DNA of 64,000 nt from Arctopsyche grandis (GCF_051622035.1 NC_135358.1:11600001-11664000), one strand, 5' to 3'; positions 38,231-51,400 are shown, counted from the stretch's first letter. Notes: a model not told the origin generated them from the sequence alone. Program-made: numbers and translations.

Positions 38231-39434
38231 TTTGACAGCTACGATCACACTGCCAAAGTGCCAACTGTCACTAACGATGTCAACTCAACCTAAAGCTCTT
38301 AAGAGCTGTAATTCTGTCCATTAACTATATAGCTTTAGAAATGATACAAATTAAATTTATTGTGAGTAGGTGTGATTTATTTCATTGGTACTAACAATAT
38401 AATCAATAATAACATATTTAAATTCAGATTTAAAATTTTATTGTATGTATTTTGATATTACTTTTAGAAGTTGAATTTTTTTCATTTTTACCACAATTCC
38501 ATAAAAAGTTGTTTCAAAGCGGTAATTGGACTATTCGTCACATTGGGGTGGTCACAAAGACAATTTTTGCCATGAAAATCGCGAATACACAATATTTGGC
38601 ACTCAAGTTCTCGTTACTATGATAGTTATCGTTAGTATGATGGACTTTTCGGCTGCCAGATGTTCCGTTATAGAGATTTTAGTGACTTTGTGACGAGTAA
38701 TTTGTGACCAGTAATCACCGAACCTTTCAAAGCATACTACATTATCAATATTATAAAAAGTTTCACACGTATCAAGATCCGCATTGATAGTGTAATAGGT
38801 TAATACATATTGTGATAATCAGTAATGTATCGGGGCTGTTTTGAAATCGACGATACTAAAATCACGATCAGTATTGACTGTGTAACATTTACCAAACAGA
38901 CTCTTATAATAAAATTTGTACATATTTATGAACCATATGGAAATTTATAATGTATGTATATAATGCTATTATATAAATTTGAAATCATAATCAGACAGCA
39001 GTAACAAAAAATAGCTTTTAAAAAAGTGGGTAGCCAATTTCTAAAAAAACTATTTCAACAATTAAATAAGATAAATTGCCCAACTCTGATGGGAAACGAT
39101 TGAATTGAACATCACAAATATAAAAATTTAACCAACAGCACTGCAGAAATAAATTTAGAATACGAACAAAATGCTTATGCATATCGATTCATATTTTTTT
39201 TTACCACAAATTGATTTTTTTTTACAATTCTTATAAATGCTCATAATACATCTAATACATAATATAAAAAATTTGATTTTAAATGTTTATCTATGTTCTA
39301 TTTGTCATTTTTATTACGGAAAATATTAATATAAATTAAATTATAAATGTTGCTGGTCGTCAATTGGAGTGTTTGGTTAAGATCTGTCATATTGACAGTT
39401 AGTCGGTTTGTTGAGCTACTGGTGTGATTTCACT
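38231..39434. other. Divergent intergenic region between COG1 and CRIPT
   Basis: This 1.2-kb region must hold both promoters. A decayed SINE core lies at about 39000-39160. AT-rich otherwise; no TATA stands out, as expected for housekeeping genes. Confidence 0.5.
39000..39165 (-). mobile_element. Decayed tRNA-derived SINE fragment
   Basis: The block AAATAAGATAAATTGCCCAACTCTGATGGGAAACGATTG matches the SINE core seen at 28280-28320 with several changes. The tRNA-like head is almost gone. Confidence 0.5.
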
Positions 39435-40015
39435 ATGGTTTGCGCCAAATGCGAACAGAAATTGGGTCGTGTGATTACACCAGATCCATGGAAAGCTGGT
39501 GCCAGGAATACGGTGGAATCAGGTGGCAGACGAGTCGCCGAAAATAAGGCCATTACCCAAAGCAAAGCCCGATTCAGTCCCTACACTACCACATTTCACA
39601 CTTGCCGGTATGTTTATTTGTTTATCAATCAAATAATAGTGTTTATTCACTTTAAATTCAAAGTATATACACAAAACGTACCGAGTTCGAATTGCTGAAT
39701 TCTGTAACATAACCTCTAATGTTGTTGACACACATACTAATAATTATATTTTATATTACGTTTAAAAAGAAAACATGTACAGATGAAATGTATTAGAACT
39801 TTTAAAATGTATTAAATGTCAAATAAAATATTATTATTGGAAAAATTTATTTTGATTTTAAAATGTATCGTAATTTTTCTTTCAGAATATGCAGAACTAA
39901 AGTACATCAAGTTGGCTCTCATTACTGTCAAGCATGCGCTTATAAGAAGGGAATATGCGCTATGTGCGGCAAAAAACTAATCGACACCAAAAACTACCGA
40001 CAAAGTTCAACTTGA
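39435..40015 (+). CDS. CRIPT: CRIPT, cysteine-rich PDZ-binding protein
   Basis: Two exons, 39435-39607 and 39886-40015, join in frame (phase 2) to 100 residues; the family is about 101. The protein starts MVCAKCE as in other species; an in-frame codon 27 nt upstream (39408) would add nine residues and is not used by the family. Four CxxC pairs (CAKC, CRIC, CQAC, CAMC) form two zinc sites, and the conserved NTVESGGR..ENK block, ARFSPY and GSHYCQACAYKKGICAMCG are present. CRIPT was described as a binding partner of the third PDZ domain of PSD-95 and of tubulin, and in later work as a component of the minor spliceosome. Its usual C-terminal PDZ ligand is of the type -TSV; here the protein ends QSST, so PDZ binding may be weak or absent. 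AATAAA at 40181 is a likely polyadenylation signal. Confidence 0.95.
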
Positions 40016-40900
40016 ACTTATAATACATATGAATATTTTTATATACGTGTGTAATTTAGATATATGTTGACACATAAAATTATGTAATTACATGAACTCT
40101 TCGTTATTATAGTACTACAGTGTAGGAAGTCTTTTATAATACTTATACATTAGAAATCTTTCTTGGGTAATCTTAGTTTTAATAAATAAAACCTTTTTTT
40201 ATTATTGAGCCTTAAATGGAATAATATACAATTTTTTATAATTGTATAAACAAGACAATTGTTATGTATGTACTGTAGATTGAAATCTTATTATAAAATG
40301 CAATAACGTTAATCCTAACTCTTCAAAATGATATTTGTTCTCGTGGACTGAGCTTAGATTTTTTATGCATAATAAAATTCAAATTTCTATTTCAAAGAAA
40401 CATGTGTATTTTATTTAAATTTTATAAAAATTCATAGACTATGCCGTGATCGTTAAACTAAAGGTACAAAATTTAGCAATACAATAATGTTTGTTTCTTG
40501 TAATGATTTTAGATTTGAATGTATTCATAGTGAATATGTCTGTATCTGTACTTTTAAGTGATCTCAAATTTGTATTTTTTATTACTGAATGTAAATAAAT
40601 AAACTTGAATGAAATTATATTTAATATCTGTTATTTTATTTACCTATGCCTTCACAACGAATATGTTAAATAGAACAGAACTATGTACATACATATATAT
40701 TTACATACATACGTACATTGTATGTACATCAGAGTAACAAATATCAACATTTGCATATGCCGAGAGAAAAATTAGTAGAAATACAATATATGATATTACG
40801 TAAACAGGAACCTGCTAACATTTATATAAAAACATCTTCATCCAAGAGTGAATCTTTATAATTTTCCATATGTTATATATGAATGCATTTATAATGAGAA
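40016..40900. other. 3' flank of CRIPT and AT-rich DNA
   Basis: Untranslated region to about 40200, then AT-rich DNA with ACAT/ATGT tracts near 40685-40730. No gene is seen. Confidence 0.4.
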
Positions 40901-40902
40901 AG

Positions 40903-41410
40903 GGCAAAGAGCATTTCTTCGTTTCCTACATAGGAAAGGGTATGGGTATTACTTATGTATATATATCTACCATATTCCTTTCTTTTGGGCATGTTTGGGT
41001 ATAATTCCCTTGAATTCGGAGAAAATTCTCATTATTTTGATTTGTTCTCCAGCTTCTACATTGTACATTATCCCCGTCATTTTTGGGACTGTTGGGACTT
41101 CCTGTCCCTAATAATTATGTGCGAGGTAGAAATCATCATTTGATAACTATACCTCTTGCCCGCAGTCTTTTATCGGATGGCTCTTATTCCAAGAGCTATT
41201 CGACTTCTTAATTAAATCATAGCTACCTTGATTGAATGTGATATTTTCCACCTCGGTGAGCGTAAATTATCAGATATTATTTACCTATTTGTCTGGTAGC
41301 CTGCGCTCATCATTATTTTCATAATTGGATGTGATGTATGAGTGAATTTTGATCTTCCATTTTCTATTTGGACCCTGGAGATGTTTTGTATCTACGGCTG
41401 GTTCTTGTAC
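40903..41410 (+). mobile_element. Decayed LINE 3' region, copy 3
   Basis: It aligns with 55118-55600. Broken frames still show the counterpart of FLLGMLGYNSLE and of the segment ending in LSGNLRSS. Multiple indels and stops are present. Its final 3' block (CATTAGGAATTCC..AATACCACAATGGTCC then AATAAATAAATAA) lies at 41870-41925, so other sequence has intervened or diverged. Confidence 0.7.
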
Positions 41411-42072
41411 ATACTGGTGACTGTCGATACAAGACATACAAAATTTTTCTCTTTATATTATATTTACTTATTATATTTTTTGTGACTACTTCTATTATTA
41501 TTTGAACTTTTGGTGCTATTGTTTTATTATGTACTAGTGGCCTGTGTGCACATATTTGTGCACTCGGTAAAATATCGGAATTTGGATCAACAGAATTAAT
41601 AATTTATAATTTCATTAACTTTTGTTTATGTCGGCCGATCGTGTGAACGAAGTGACATGCGCAAAGCCCACACTATGCCGCGTCTCTTTCCACGATACAC
41701 GATTGCAAGGAGATGGTGAGTGAGTACTTCGTACACACTTTACACGCACGCACGTGGACACGCATTAGACAATTATTATATACGATTGTATGTATATATA
41801 AATGTGTTTTATTTCTGTTTAGTGAATATATTTTTTATTTCTTCTCTATTACAATTTTCGACGATTGTGCGCATTAGGAATTCCAGTAATACCACAATGG
41901 TCCAAATTTGAAATAAATAAATAACAAAACAAAAGTCTGTATGTGTGTGTGTAATTCGTTTCTGATTGGTTGTCATTAAATATTCATTTTGTTTTCGATT
42001 CATATAAATTTACCACTAGTTTGTTTATAAAAGTTTCAATGAGGATAAATTGTATGAAAATACTGGATTTTA
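41411..42072. other. Unique and diverged sequence between LINE parts and a MITE
   Basis: It contains the separated LINE 3' terminal block (41870-41925) and GC-richer sequence near 41630-41760. No gene is recognised. Confidence 0.4.
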
Positions 42073-42402
42073 CCCTTTGAATGCTTGAAATACGCCGATA
42101 GGCGTTGTATTTTGAGTATGTAAAAAATAAACAAGAATACTACCCGCTAAGCCTTTCCAGGTAGCATTGAAAAAAATGAATTGAATATGGGTCGTGTAAT
42201 CCGTGTCAATGTTTATAAAGACTAAGACAATGTTTATAAGCATAGCAGAGTTTCCCGATGGAAATCCGTAACTGCTTAGCATTTTAGATTATGGCTTGGC
42301 AATTATGTAGATTGTGAGCATAAAATTTTAACAACAATTAAGAAGATGTAACTAATTTTGGAAAAATACATTAATTAATAGACTTATTTTGTTTACTATA
42401 TA

Positions 42403-42644
42403 CTAGCTGAACCCGGCATGCGTTGCAATTTTACCCTAACAACGCAGATGGAGACGTGAAAACATTTTAAATTATTGCGTTGCAATGCCACTCATTCCTG
42501 TTTTTCCCGTTTCGTTCCCGTTTTTGGGCGATTTTTTTTACAGAAACCATCGCGGACATGCACACAATAACTCTTGTAAGTTTCATCGCAAGCGGTTGAA
42601 TGGTATAGGAACGCATACGTGACAAAAAAACAGAAAAACATTGA
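42403..42644 (-). mobile_element. Helitron-like element family 2, copy 3 (internally deleted)
   Basis: Read on the minus strand it starts TCAATG after A and ends GCATGCCGGGTTCAGCTAG before T. It lacks the first CCCGTTCC and TTGTCGG blocks present in copy 2. It is nested in the piggyBac-like element. Confidence 0.6.
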
Positions 42645-42689
42645 TTTTTATTACTAGTTACTAGCCTCTTCTTACTTGACTTTCGAATT

Positions 42690-42994
42690 TTGTTTGATGA
42701 AATTTGGGTACTTATTTGATCGTTTTCAAACATTGCCATTTTGCTCGGTTTGGTCATCAATACATGTGGAAATGAAGTCCGCCATTACGATGGTGAAAAA
42801 TAATTTGAAAATACTACATCATCTTTCTCAGAAAAAGTTATAGGCGCATTTGTCCACACTGTTCCCATCGTTTTTTCCCTTTTCGCCACTCTCTCGCTGT
42901 CAGATTTTAATTGTTTAAACGCCTATAACATTTTATTTTATCACTATATTTTTTATATATCTTAATATTCTTAATGATATATGTACATATACAG
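42690..42994. repeat. Interspersed repeat related to 48050-48300
   Basis: Shared blocks are GTTTTCAAACATTGCCATTT, CGATGGTGAAAAATAAT, CTCTCGCTGTCAGATTT and AACGCCTATAAC. It is non-coding and of unknown class. In both places it sits inside another repeat. Confidence 0.5.
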
Positions 42995-43257
42995 ATAGTT
43001 GCAAGCTATATTAGAGAGTCTACACCTTTACCAAACTAAAAATCGTCGGCGGTAGTTATGTAGGGTAGTGATCTAGGGTTTGTTTGAATTCGCTACAATT
43101 TTTATACCTGCATTCAATTGGATTTCTAAATAATTCTAGTTGGAAATGTTGGCGAGATTTTCAGCGTGGCGGGCTTTCAACAGAAAAGACGTCAGCACTC
43201 ATCAAACGGTTAATGGAATTGATGTATGCATTACCAATGGTAAATATAAGTTTTTGT

Positions 43258-43420
43258 CAGTGGTGGTTCGTGAGAATTCATAGGGCGGGGTTGCAGAGAA
43301 TAATCGGGCTGTAGTGGCTCATTGACCATACCGGTGATCAAATGTCAACAAAAATAGCATGCATATGTACTATACTGGGAGGGCTGCAGCCCCGCAGCCC
43401 ATATAGACGAGCCGCCACTG
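43258..43420. mobile_element. Short hAT-like MITE with perfect 8-bp target duplication
   Basis: The left end is CAGTGGTGGTTCGTGAG and the right reversed CAGTGGCGGCTCGTCTA. The 8-bp direct repeat GTTTTTGT flanks it (43250-43257 and 43421-43428). Eight-bp duplication and CAGTGGCGG-like termini are hAT features. 163 bp, non-coding. Confidence 0.85.
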
Positions 43421-43429
43421 GTTTTTGTT

Positions 43430-44300
43430 ATTCATATGTGTATGTATATAAGTAAATAGGATACTCGTTACCTTTATGTGTACGAGCTTGTTTTATTATA
43501 CTTCATTATCTATATTCTGTGCATACATATCAGTATTAAAGTTTTAAACGGAATTGATTGCACCGAATGCCCACTCACTCGAAACAGATCTGGATTCAAT
43601 CAAACCTATACTGCTGTGCATGCAGGGGGAAGATTGAGTACAATAAACATCACTCATGAAACCATAAAATCTGTACATGTGGCTCTCAAACGCGAACCGA
43701 CTCTTCTCATATAGGAAATTAGTTGCCCTTGTGTTCAGCATGGGGTCGCGGACCGCAATAGCCTGCCCTATTGTCGTTACGCCACAACTGAGGGGGAGGG
43801 TTATGCACTATTTGCATATCGATTTTAATTTGATTTTTGACTGTGCAATGCCACAAACGAGTGGGGAGATATCGCACAAGTGCCGTCCTTAATTATGTTC
43901 GCAAAATTTCATTTTAATTTCATTTTTTATTCGTGAATTGTTCGGGCGTGAGTATTGTGCGACACTATCGTGGGTTACCACGACTATCATACGTGCGATG
44001 GTGATGATGATGATGATGACGACGGTCGTGACGATTACGACGATGCTCGCACTCCACCCTTAATGGCGACACGCTCACCATTTGAAGTGTTAAATGGACG
44101 CGTCTCACTTATCATTTGTAGTGGAACACAAAACGGAGTACTCGAGGGGTTGTAAAGATGCGATTTTTGTCAAAATTCAAATTTATGTGATCGGTTCTGT
44201 TCTATAATACGTTTCTGCATATTATATTACGCATATACTATTTAAATAAACGCATTTCTATATGAAGTTTGTATTGAAAGGTATACATAATATATACTAT
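43430..44300. other. Non-coding sequence with short GAT/GAC repeats
   Basis: Contains a (GATGAT/GACGAC) tract at 43998-44045. Small frames only. Confidence 0.4.
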
Positions 44301-44301
44301 T

Positions 44302-44720
44302 GTTGCGTAGGGGTGGGTGGAGGATCCAAGTAAAAGGCCAAAGTCGTGTCACAGCATTTATTGATAATTAAGGAGATACACACATTGGCAGTGCTCAGTC
44401 CAGAATGTCTTGATATCGCCCAAGTACCGTCTTATAAGGGGCAGGTCTCTCAGGACATCTTCGACTTCCGATTAATTTACCTATTGTTATGGTCACGTAC
44501 TCGGGTATGTATTCCTACGACATTCAGTCCCACGGTACCAAGGTATCGGTCACTTCTAAGAAAGGACCGCGGGAATGCGACCGAGTGCCGCTACTGCGCC
44601 ATTGTTTAGCTTACTTGCACTTAGTTTGCAGATAATCCTCGAAACCAATTATAACGGTCACACAGTCTCTGGGATGCTACCCGGCCTAATCCGATTGCAA
44701 CTAACCGGCGGCTCTTTTTA
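44302..44720. other. GC-richer island, possible solo LTR
   Basis: Begins TGTTGCGTAGGGGTGGG and has an LTR-like feel (TG start, CACACATTGGCAGTGCTCAG block), but no clear CA end, target duplication or second LTR was found. Left unclassified. Confidence 0.25.
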
Positions 44721-45690
44721 GTATACGTAAAACTATCATACCTATACTATAGACCTTCACTTTCATCCTTTCTGACCTTTTAAAAACGACAAAATATCCC
44801 AGACACTTTATATATGTATGTACTCCCAGGGCCGCGACTAGGAACTTGGCCGCTTGTGTGCAAACTTAAATTGGCCGCTCTTTAATTTTATCAGCATTTG
44901 TATAAATCATATTAATAAAAAAAAATGAGGTGCATGCGAGTAGTGCAAAAATCTTATCTTGTCATAAATATTGTGTGAGAAATATAGTGTTGAAAACTTT
45001 AATCACAATATAAATCAACCAGAAAAACAGACAGAAAACCAAATCTTTTAGGTCTGAACAAAACCAGACGACAAGAGAGACTAAACGTTTTCAAGTTCAT
45101 TCATGAAAATATAGTGCTTTCACTTCCAATCCCACATATAGGACCTTATTATTTCGATGACCAACCAATGCTCATTGAAGAAATACAAGTATACAACATG
45201 ACAAACTTTGCATTTTATAAAGTATGATGTCTTGTTTCGTATTTTTTAAGGAATATCATTTTTCGACTCTCATTTCTTTCGTCGCCTTTATATTTCGGCT
45301 GCCTGTGTGCGATGCACACATTTGTATTGATACGCGGCTTATATATAGAAAGTAGTTGTATTGTCATTGTTGAAAGTGTTCTTCTGCCAAGTATTATTCT
45401 ACTAATCTCTTATGTACATATATAAGTATATTTCACAGCTCAAAAAGCACCAACTACAGATATTTCAAGCATTCAGTAGTGGTTATCGTACCATCAAATC
45501 TACATACATATATACCTTTTCTTCTTGGTCTTTTCATATTATCAATCACCAAGAAGCTCCTCAGTTTACAATGTTATTTGGAAGAAACGGTTTAAAGTTT
45601 GTAATGAAAAATCAAGTTTTATATTGATAAAATTTATGAATCTTTATGTTAAATTTTATTTTTATACTCATGTATATATGTGCATATGTA
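44721..45690. other. Non-coding sequence, no gene recognised
   Basis: AT-rich and unique-looking. A CAGGGCCGCGACTAGG block at 44828 resembles a hAT end, but no partner was convincing. Confidence 0.35.
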
Positions 45691-46065
45691 TGTATATACC
45701 TGGAAGTTCTAACAGGTAAGCCTCAACGTACCGTTCTGGCCAATTATAAACATCGATAAAAAATTTATAGAGCAATTTAATAAATCATCATAGAGACATC
45801 TATGGATGAATATGATATTTTCACAGCATTTTATAAAACAATAAATTCGAGGTGCTGAAAACTTGGGAGAAATAGAACAAGGTTACCAATTTTTTGGAAC
45901 CGTTTCAATGAAATCAGATAAATTGGCAAACTTTGATTGGAAACGATTGACCTGTAGTCATATATTATATCCAAGGTCTGGCCAGCAGAACCGGGCAAGG
46001 GATTGAACCCATAATTACTCAGTTGAAAGCAATATACGCTAACCACTGTTATATGCTGCTGGTTA
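45690..46065 (-). mobile_element. Diverged tRNA-derived SINE
   Basis: The minus strand shows a B box-like GGTTCAATCCC, the core block AAAGTTTGCCAATTTATCTG and a 3' side with AGAACGGTACGTTGAGGC. Both the CTGGAAGTTCTAACAGG block and the core are shared with the SINE at 21045-21535. Confidence 0.6.
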
Positions 46066-46604
46066 CTTATAAAAATACTTGATCGCTTTCGTGTTGAATT
46101 GTATAAAATCTATCTCATAAAAAGTAGATACATTGTGTTATACCTATACATACATATATAATATATGAGCCGCTATATTTGAAAGTTGCCGAAGTCCAAT
46201 TTTCAGATCCAAAAACATTATATTTGCTTTAATTCCCAAATTATTTAACACTTCTTTTAAATCGATATGTTCAGAATCATGGAAAGTTCATGATATGTAT
46301 GTACAGAATCAGAATAAACGTATTACAGGCCACCAGTATTTTTAAATATTGTTAAACGCTAAACATTACATTTAATGTTTTGCGAGATACATATTTCTCG
46401 AAATTAAGGAAAGTCAATTTATGCCAATTTTAATTAATATATTACAATACATATAACGCTTCATATGCATACATACATATGTATAGCACAATCGAAGTGG
46501 CATCTGGCTCCATGTGACCCCAGCTTTAATCGGACAATGATGGATTATGCATAAACAATAAATTTAAGAAGACTATTGGTGAATCACTTTGTGGGTGTAC
46601 TTAC

Positions 46605-46744
<140 letters not shown>

Positions 46745-46799
46745 ATAATACAAAATATAATTTTAAATTTTATTTATGCATTTAATAAATTCAAGAATA

Positions 46800-47760
46800 T
46801 GTAAAGTGGTTGGGTTAGACACTCATTTGATATCCTTCTTCCAAGTTCCATTTGCTTTTAAGGGGGAAGAGATGATTTACCCCGGTTTGAAAAATGTCGA
46901 AGTAGTCGCTAAGCCGAGTGGAAGATCGCAGATGTCATTTAGTGTCATCAAACATCCATTTGGCTTTCTGGAGAGACGCGCACAGCAATTACTCCCTGCC
47001 GGGACTCTTCGGGACGTTCACTGCACCGTCGAATAAGAAGGGTTGAAAATCCTTTATTGCCCTCTCATTAACATATGTCGCTAATTGCTCGAACCTCCCC
47101 CCCATCTCCACGCCAAGCTCAACGTCATTATTAAAGTCGTCCAAAGTAATTCACAATCATTGCACGTGGCGATTTCAGCCTTGCCAGTATCAAAGGGTAT
47201 GATCGGCTTCTGTTGTATGTATGTATAACGTACTAGGCGAATTCACCGGCGTCGCTCGGGCAGGTGAAAGTTGGAAAAATGCTTCCAAATTCTACATATA
47301 TGATAATATACATACATATTAGGTCTGGTTGTACATAATAGTAACTATTAGTCTGGGGTTGTTGATATAGGGTTTGAGAGACATAATCCTGACTTGAGGC
47401 GTCTTGAGTTTCGCGCAAGTCATTTCGCGCTGGGTGGGGTCAAAGGTGATAGTCAACCAATGGCGTGAGAGCGGCCCACGACCCGCTCCTCCTGACCCCT
47501 GACCCCGCCAACCGGGGCGCGACCTCGCGGGGGTGTTTACAACCCCCCTGGCCAATCAGCACACCGGGTCTATGCATCAAGCCCAAATCTCGACCAATTT
47601 TCCACGTTTCTATACATTTTATATCATTTTCGTGCAATGAATTTCCTATCAAAAATGGCGAATAAGTCAATTGGATTTTCCTGTTTTGATGAAAGTTTGT
47701 CGAGTAATATATAAAGAACGAAAAAAAATTCATCTGATGGTAATTATGTAGGTATATATT
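46800..47760. other. Unique sequence with GC-rich CpG-containing island
   Basis: 47440-47580 is clearly GC-rich (CCCGCCAACCGGGGCGCGAC and neighbours) in an AT-rich setting. A frame at 46776-47036 (+) has an acceptor-like start but no recognised domain. It could be a promoter or enhancer of a gene outside the window; that is inference. Confidence 0.4.
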
Positions 47761-47762
47761 TA

Positions 47763-48440
47763 TGTTACAGTCAAAGCTTATTACCAGTTGTTGTATATAT
47801 TTTGACTAGCTGAAATATGTTTCATATATCCCACCTAGTTATTTCGTATGACACTTATTGATTTACAATCTGACTGGTCAGAATCAGTCAATATGTATTC
47901 CAATCTACGTTTTATTCGGCTTATTTCGTCCATTTTTGAATGTGATTCAATTAATCGAGGCTTTCAATGTGACCTGATTTTTGACTCTTCTACATATATT
48001 TCATTGGTCTGACAACATACATGTATATTTGTATATCCTACATTCTTCCGATAGTTTTCAAACTTTGCCATTTTGCGCGGTTTGGTCAACAACCGATATT
48101 CAAATCAATTCTGCCAGTAAGATGGTGAAAAATAATCGTAATAGACACGTTTAAAAAATACAACAATTTTGACCATCTTGACGTCTCATGTAGAGTAGAC
48201 TTATATTATATATTTTCCTTTCCGTCACCCTCTCATTTTGTCAGATTTCAATTGTTAAAACGCCTATAACTTTTTCTTTTTCACACTATATCTTATAAAG
48301 TTTGCATTATAGGTTCTCATTATCTCTCATATATACATATATTACTTCACTCATAGTGTTAATAATTCAAATATTTACATACTGCTTTTCGTGAAAACGT
48401 CACTTGATTAGTCATTTGAATCGGAAAGTCACATTTTTGT
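47763..48440 (+). repeat. Interspersed repeat, copy 2, interrupted
   Basis: Matches 1101-1400. Between about 48000 and 48375 it carries an insertion related to 42690-42994. Confidence 0.55.
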
Positions 48441-51400
48441 CGCAATATGTGACTATTGAGCGATTAATCAGGTTGACTGGGTATAAAAATGTTCGTAATT
48501 CATGTGTTTTTATTCAAGCTTCTATTTTTGACTCGTGTTTCAAATTACAGTTAAAATTTTCTAAATATTGTTCATTGTATTGTCAAAAAAAAAACAAACC
48601 ACTGATTGTATTTTAATACAATATGAGCAAAATTGTATTGATTTTTAAGTATGCGATATAACAAAATAGTTCTAATTTCATAATTGGTTTATATTTTTGA
48701 TTTTTAATGAAAGTTACAAATAAATTGTTGTAAGTAAGGGAAAGAGACGAGTTATAAAATAAATAAATCATGCCAGGGCACGAGTTCTTTGTCGTGTACA
48801 AAAAAGAGCACAATCGCCCTCATGAATTTCAATTATTAAAATAATGTGGGTGAATGTGGATCACTGCATTCCTTTCAACTGCACCCTTATGGTACTGTGG
48901 CATTGAGATTAAAATCGCGTGACCGCATTTGTAGTGCAACTTTACAATAATATCCCATTTCTGTTCTTACACGCGTCATTAAAAAAAGGAACGTTCCGGA
49001 AATACCCCCGTGTTGTTGCAGCAGGGTTGCCGATAATTCAATTTTATTTCATAGTTTCAACTTTTGAGAATACGTATACCAAGCTTATATTATATAATCA
49101 CCTACATATGTACATACATATTTATATGTATTTTACAGTCCATGTGTACATTTCTTTGGTTCCTGAACAAACTAGTTTGTTCATGCACAAACTATTAGGC
49201 ATAAATGCGCAGACACACAGAAGTACGCGGCACGTATTATTTTTTTTTAAGATAGTTTTGAACACGTTAAATAAACGCTAGCACGCCCGATCTATGCAAT
49301 GTCACCCAGGCCAAAAATACTTGTATTGACATACATAGATCCGACAGTGATTCATAACAGCGATTCCCATATTTGAAGAAAAATAGGAGAAATTTGTCGA
49401 AAAAAAACCTGCATGCTTTTTCACCACAGGAAGCCAAGAACGCATTCATGCCGTACGATGCCATGTGTTTGCGTCTTAAGTTTTTCAATCGTCAGTCCCT
49501 GTCAATATTGTTACCCTGGGTAGCAATATTTTTATTATTAGTATAAAAGGGAATCATAACGACGTGGTAATGTGGTTTCCATAGGATCTCCCTTTCAAAA
49601 ACTTTTGACAGATAAAAGTTTTATGTGATACCTGGTGATTATATTTGAAGATAGGTTTCGGTTCTTAGAACTTAAACTAAACCAAAAGCTCGTGTATGTT
49701 CATGAACAAATATGTTCATGAACATGAAAAAACTAGTATGTTCATGAACGAATCGGAGTGAATACTTGGACTGTAGCATATATAATATGTACATACATAG
49801 ATACAGGGTTGAACGGTCGATCAAGAGATTATATGCGATGTCTATCAATTCCTATTACTTTATTTTATAAAATTAATTTCGACAGCCCTATCATGAAAAA
49901 GCAGTGGGGGATTCCAAATTCAATTTTTGAAATGTCATCATCGGAACAAGCAAAAAAGTCTAAAAAAAACGTATTTTTCTGCGTTGATTTAGTTCTTTTG
50001 CGGAGATTCGCTTGAAAGACTCTTTCCGGATAGGGGATTTTTTTTTTAAATAAAATATATCGTTATTTTAATTTAATATGCGTTCAATAATGAGCTTTCG
50101 ATCGTATTTATTGTTTATTCATAACTTCCTGGAGCACGTGCGCCGAGTCAGCGCTTTTTAAACATCGCCAAGTTTTTTCCATGAAATAAATCGTTTCTGA
50201 TCGTCCGTTCAATTTCGCAAGGATTGTGAAAAGGACGTCGATCGTAAAGGGGGTTGCAAAATTCTAGAGTTGCATGAGTTATTCGACAATATTCTCGACG
50301 GATGGTCACCCTCTGGAACATCGAAGAAAAGATGAATGGAGCCGAAAGGACGAAATTTAACATTTTTGCGTAGTTTCGACACGCTTTATGAAAATTTAAT
50401 ATCCTGACTGGGGACCCTTTTTCAGGACTAGTATTGCACAATATAAAAGAGTACTCAAATTTTCATACGCTTAGTATACGTATACCAAATATTTTTTGAG
50501 AATTTTAATATAAAATGCATTGACTGTATATAATAAAGGAATCCTTTGACGTTCGATTGATTTAGAATAAAGTACACTAATAAAAAGAAATGGTTCAATA
50601 TTCGAAGCATCAATTGAACGTATTGAATAATAATTTAACCATTATGTCACATATAAAAGGGGGTAAATATTCAGTATAGTTCAATATTACATTTACGGGA
50701 ATCCCTATTCAATCCTATTCAGTTATATATTCTATATCTATTAAAATATCAGTACATATGTACATACGTTCGACTGTAGTGTTATCTTTGAACAAAGACG
50801 ATTCTTAAGTACATATGTATACATATATTTTAAAGATAATCGTATTCATTGTACACGTGAGCTTGTATTCTATTATATATATCTAAAATATAAAGTACAT
50901 TTCTTGTGAAATGGATCATAAACTCCATAAATAAATCGTAATGTCTTCCGTGACTACCCCCTCAGATTATTCATGGTCTCCTCCTAGAAGGAACCCCTTC
51001 TCAAATCGCAAATAAAAACAACCATGTTTAAGCGTATTTTAAATCTCTATATCTGACGGGGATTCCCCGGGAATTACCGCTGTTTCCCCGTACATTTTTT
51101 CCCCGGGTTCAGCCCCAACGCACTTAAAATTCCTTTAATGCTGCAATAACTTCGCTTTTATTTCGTTATTTTTCTACTAAATTTCCCCATTTTTCGCCAA
51201 TAAATAATATCGAGAAAAACTCCACCCCCTCCCTTCCGCTCTTGCCGAACGTTAAATCGACTTTAAATCCCGCATCCAAATACGCGTTTTATTCTCATAG
51301 TAACCCTCGTCATATTTTTATGCTTTTATATAGTTTTGATGTGTGAAATATGATATCAATTATTAATCGATCACAATTATTCGTTAATAAGTTTTGATGT

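Larger units (their letters stand above)
42073..43209. mobile_element. piggyBac-like MITE, copy 2, with nested insertion
   Basis: Reverse-oriented copy of 26225-26762. The left end is CCCTTTGAATGCTTGA after TTTA (a mutated TTAA). The right end reversed is CCGTTTGATGAGTGC before TTAA at 43210-43213. About 590 bp absent from copy 1 lies between about 42402 and 42994 and includes a Helitron-like element. Confidence 0.75.

Noticed and set aside
43998-44045. Asp-rich frame encoded by GAT/GAC repeats
   Set aside because: A simple-sequence tract; the frame has no other support.
49696-49749. Ecdysone response element cluster
   Set aside because: The half-sites have no 1-nt spacer as in the known ecdysone receptor site, so I report only the motif cluster.
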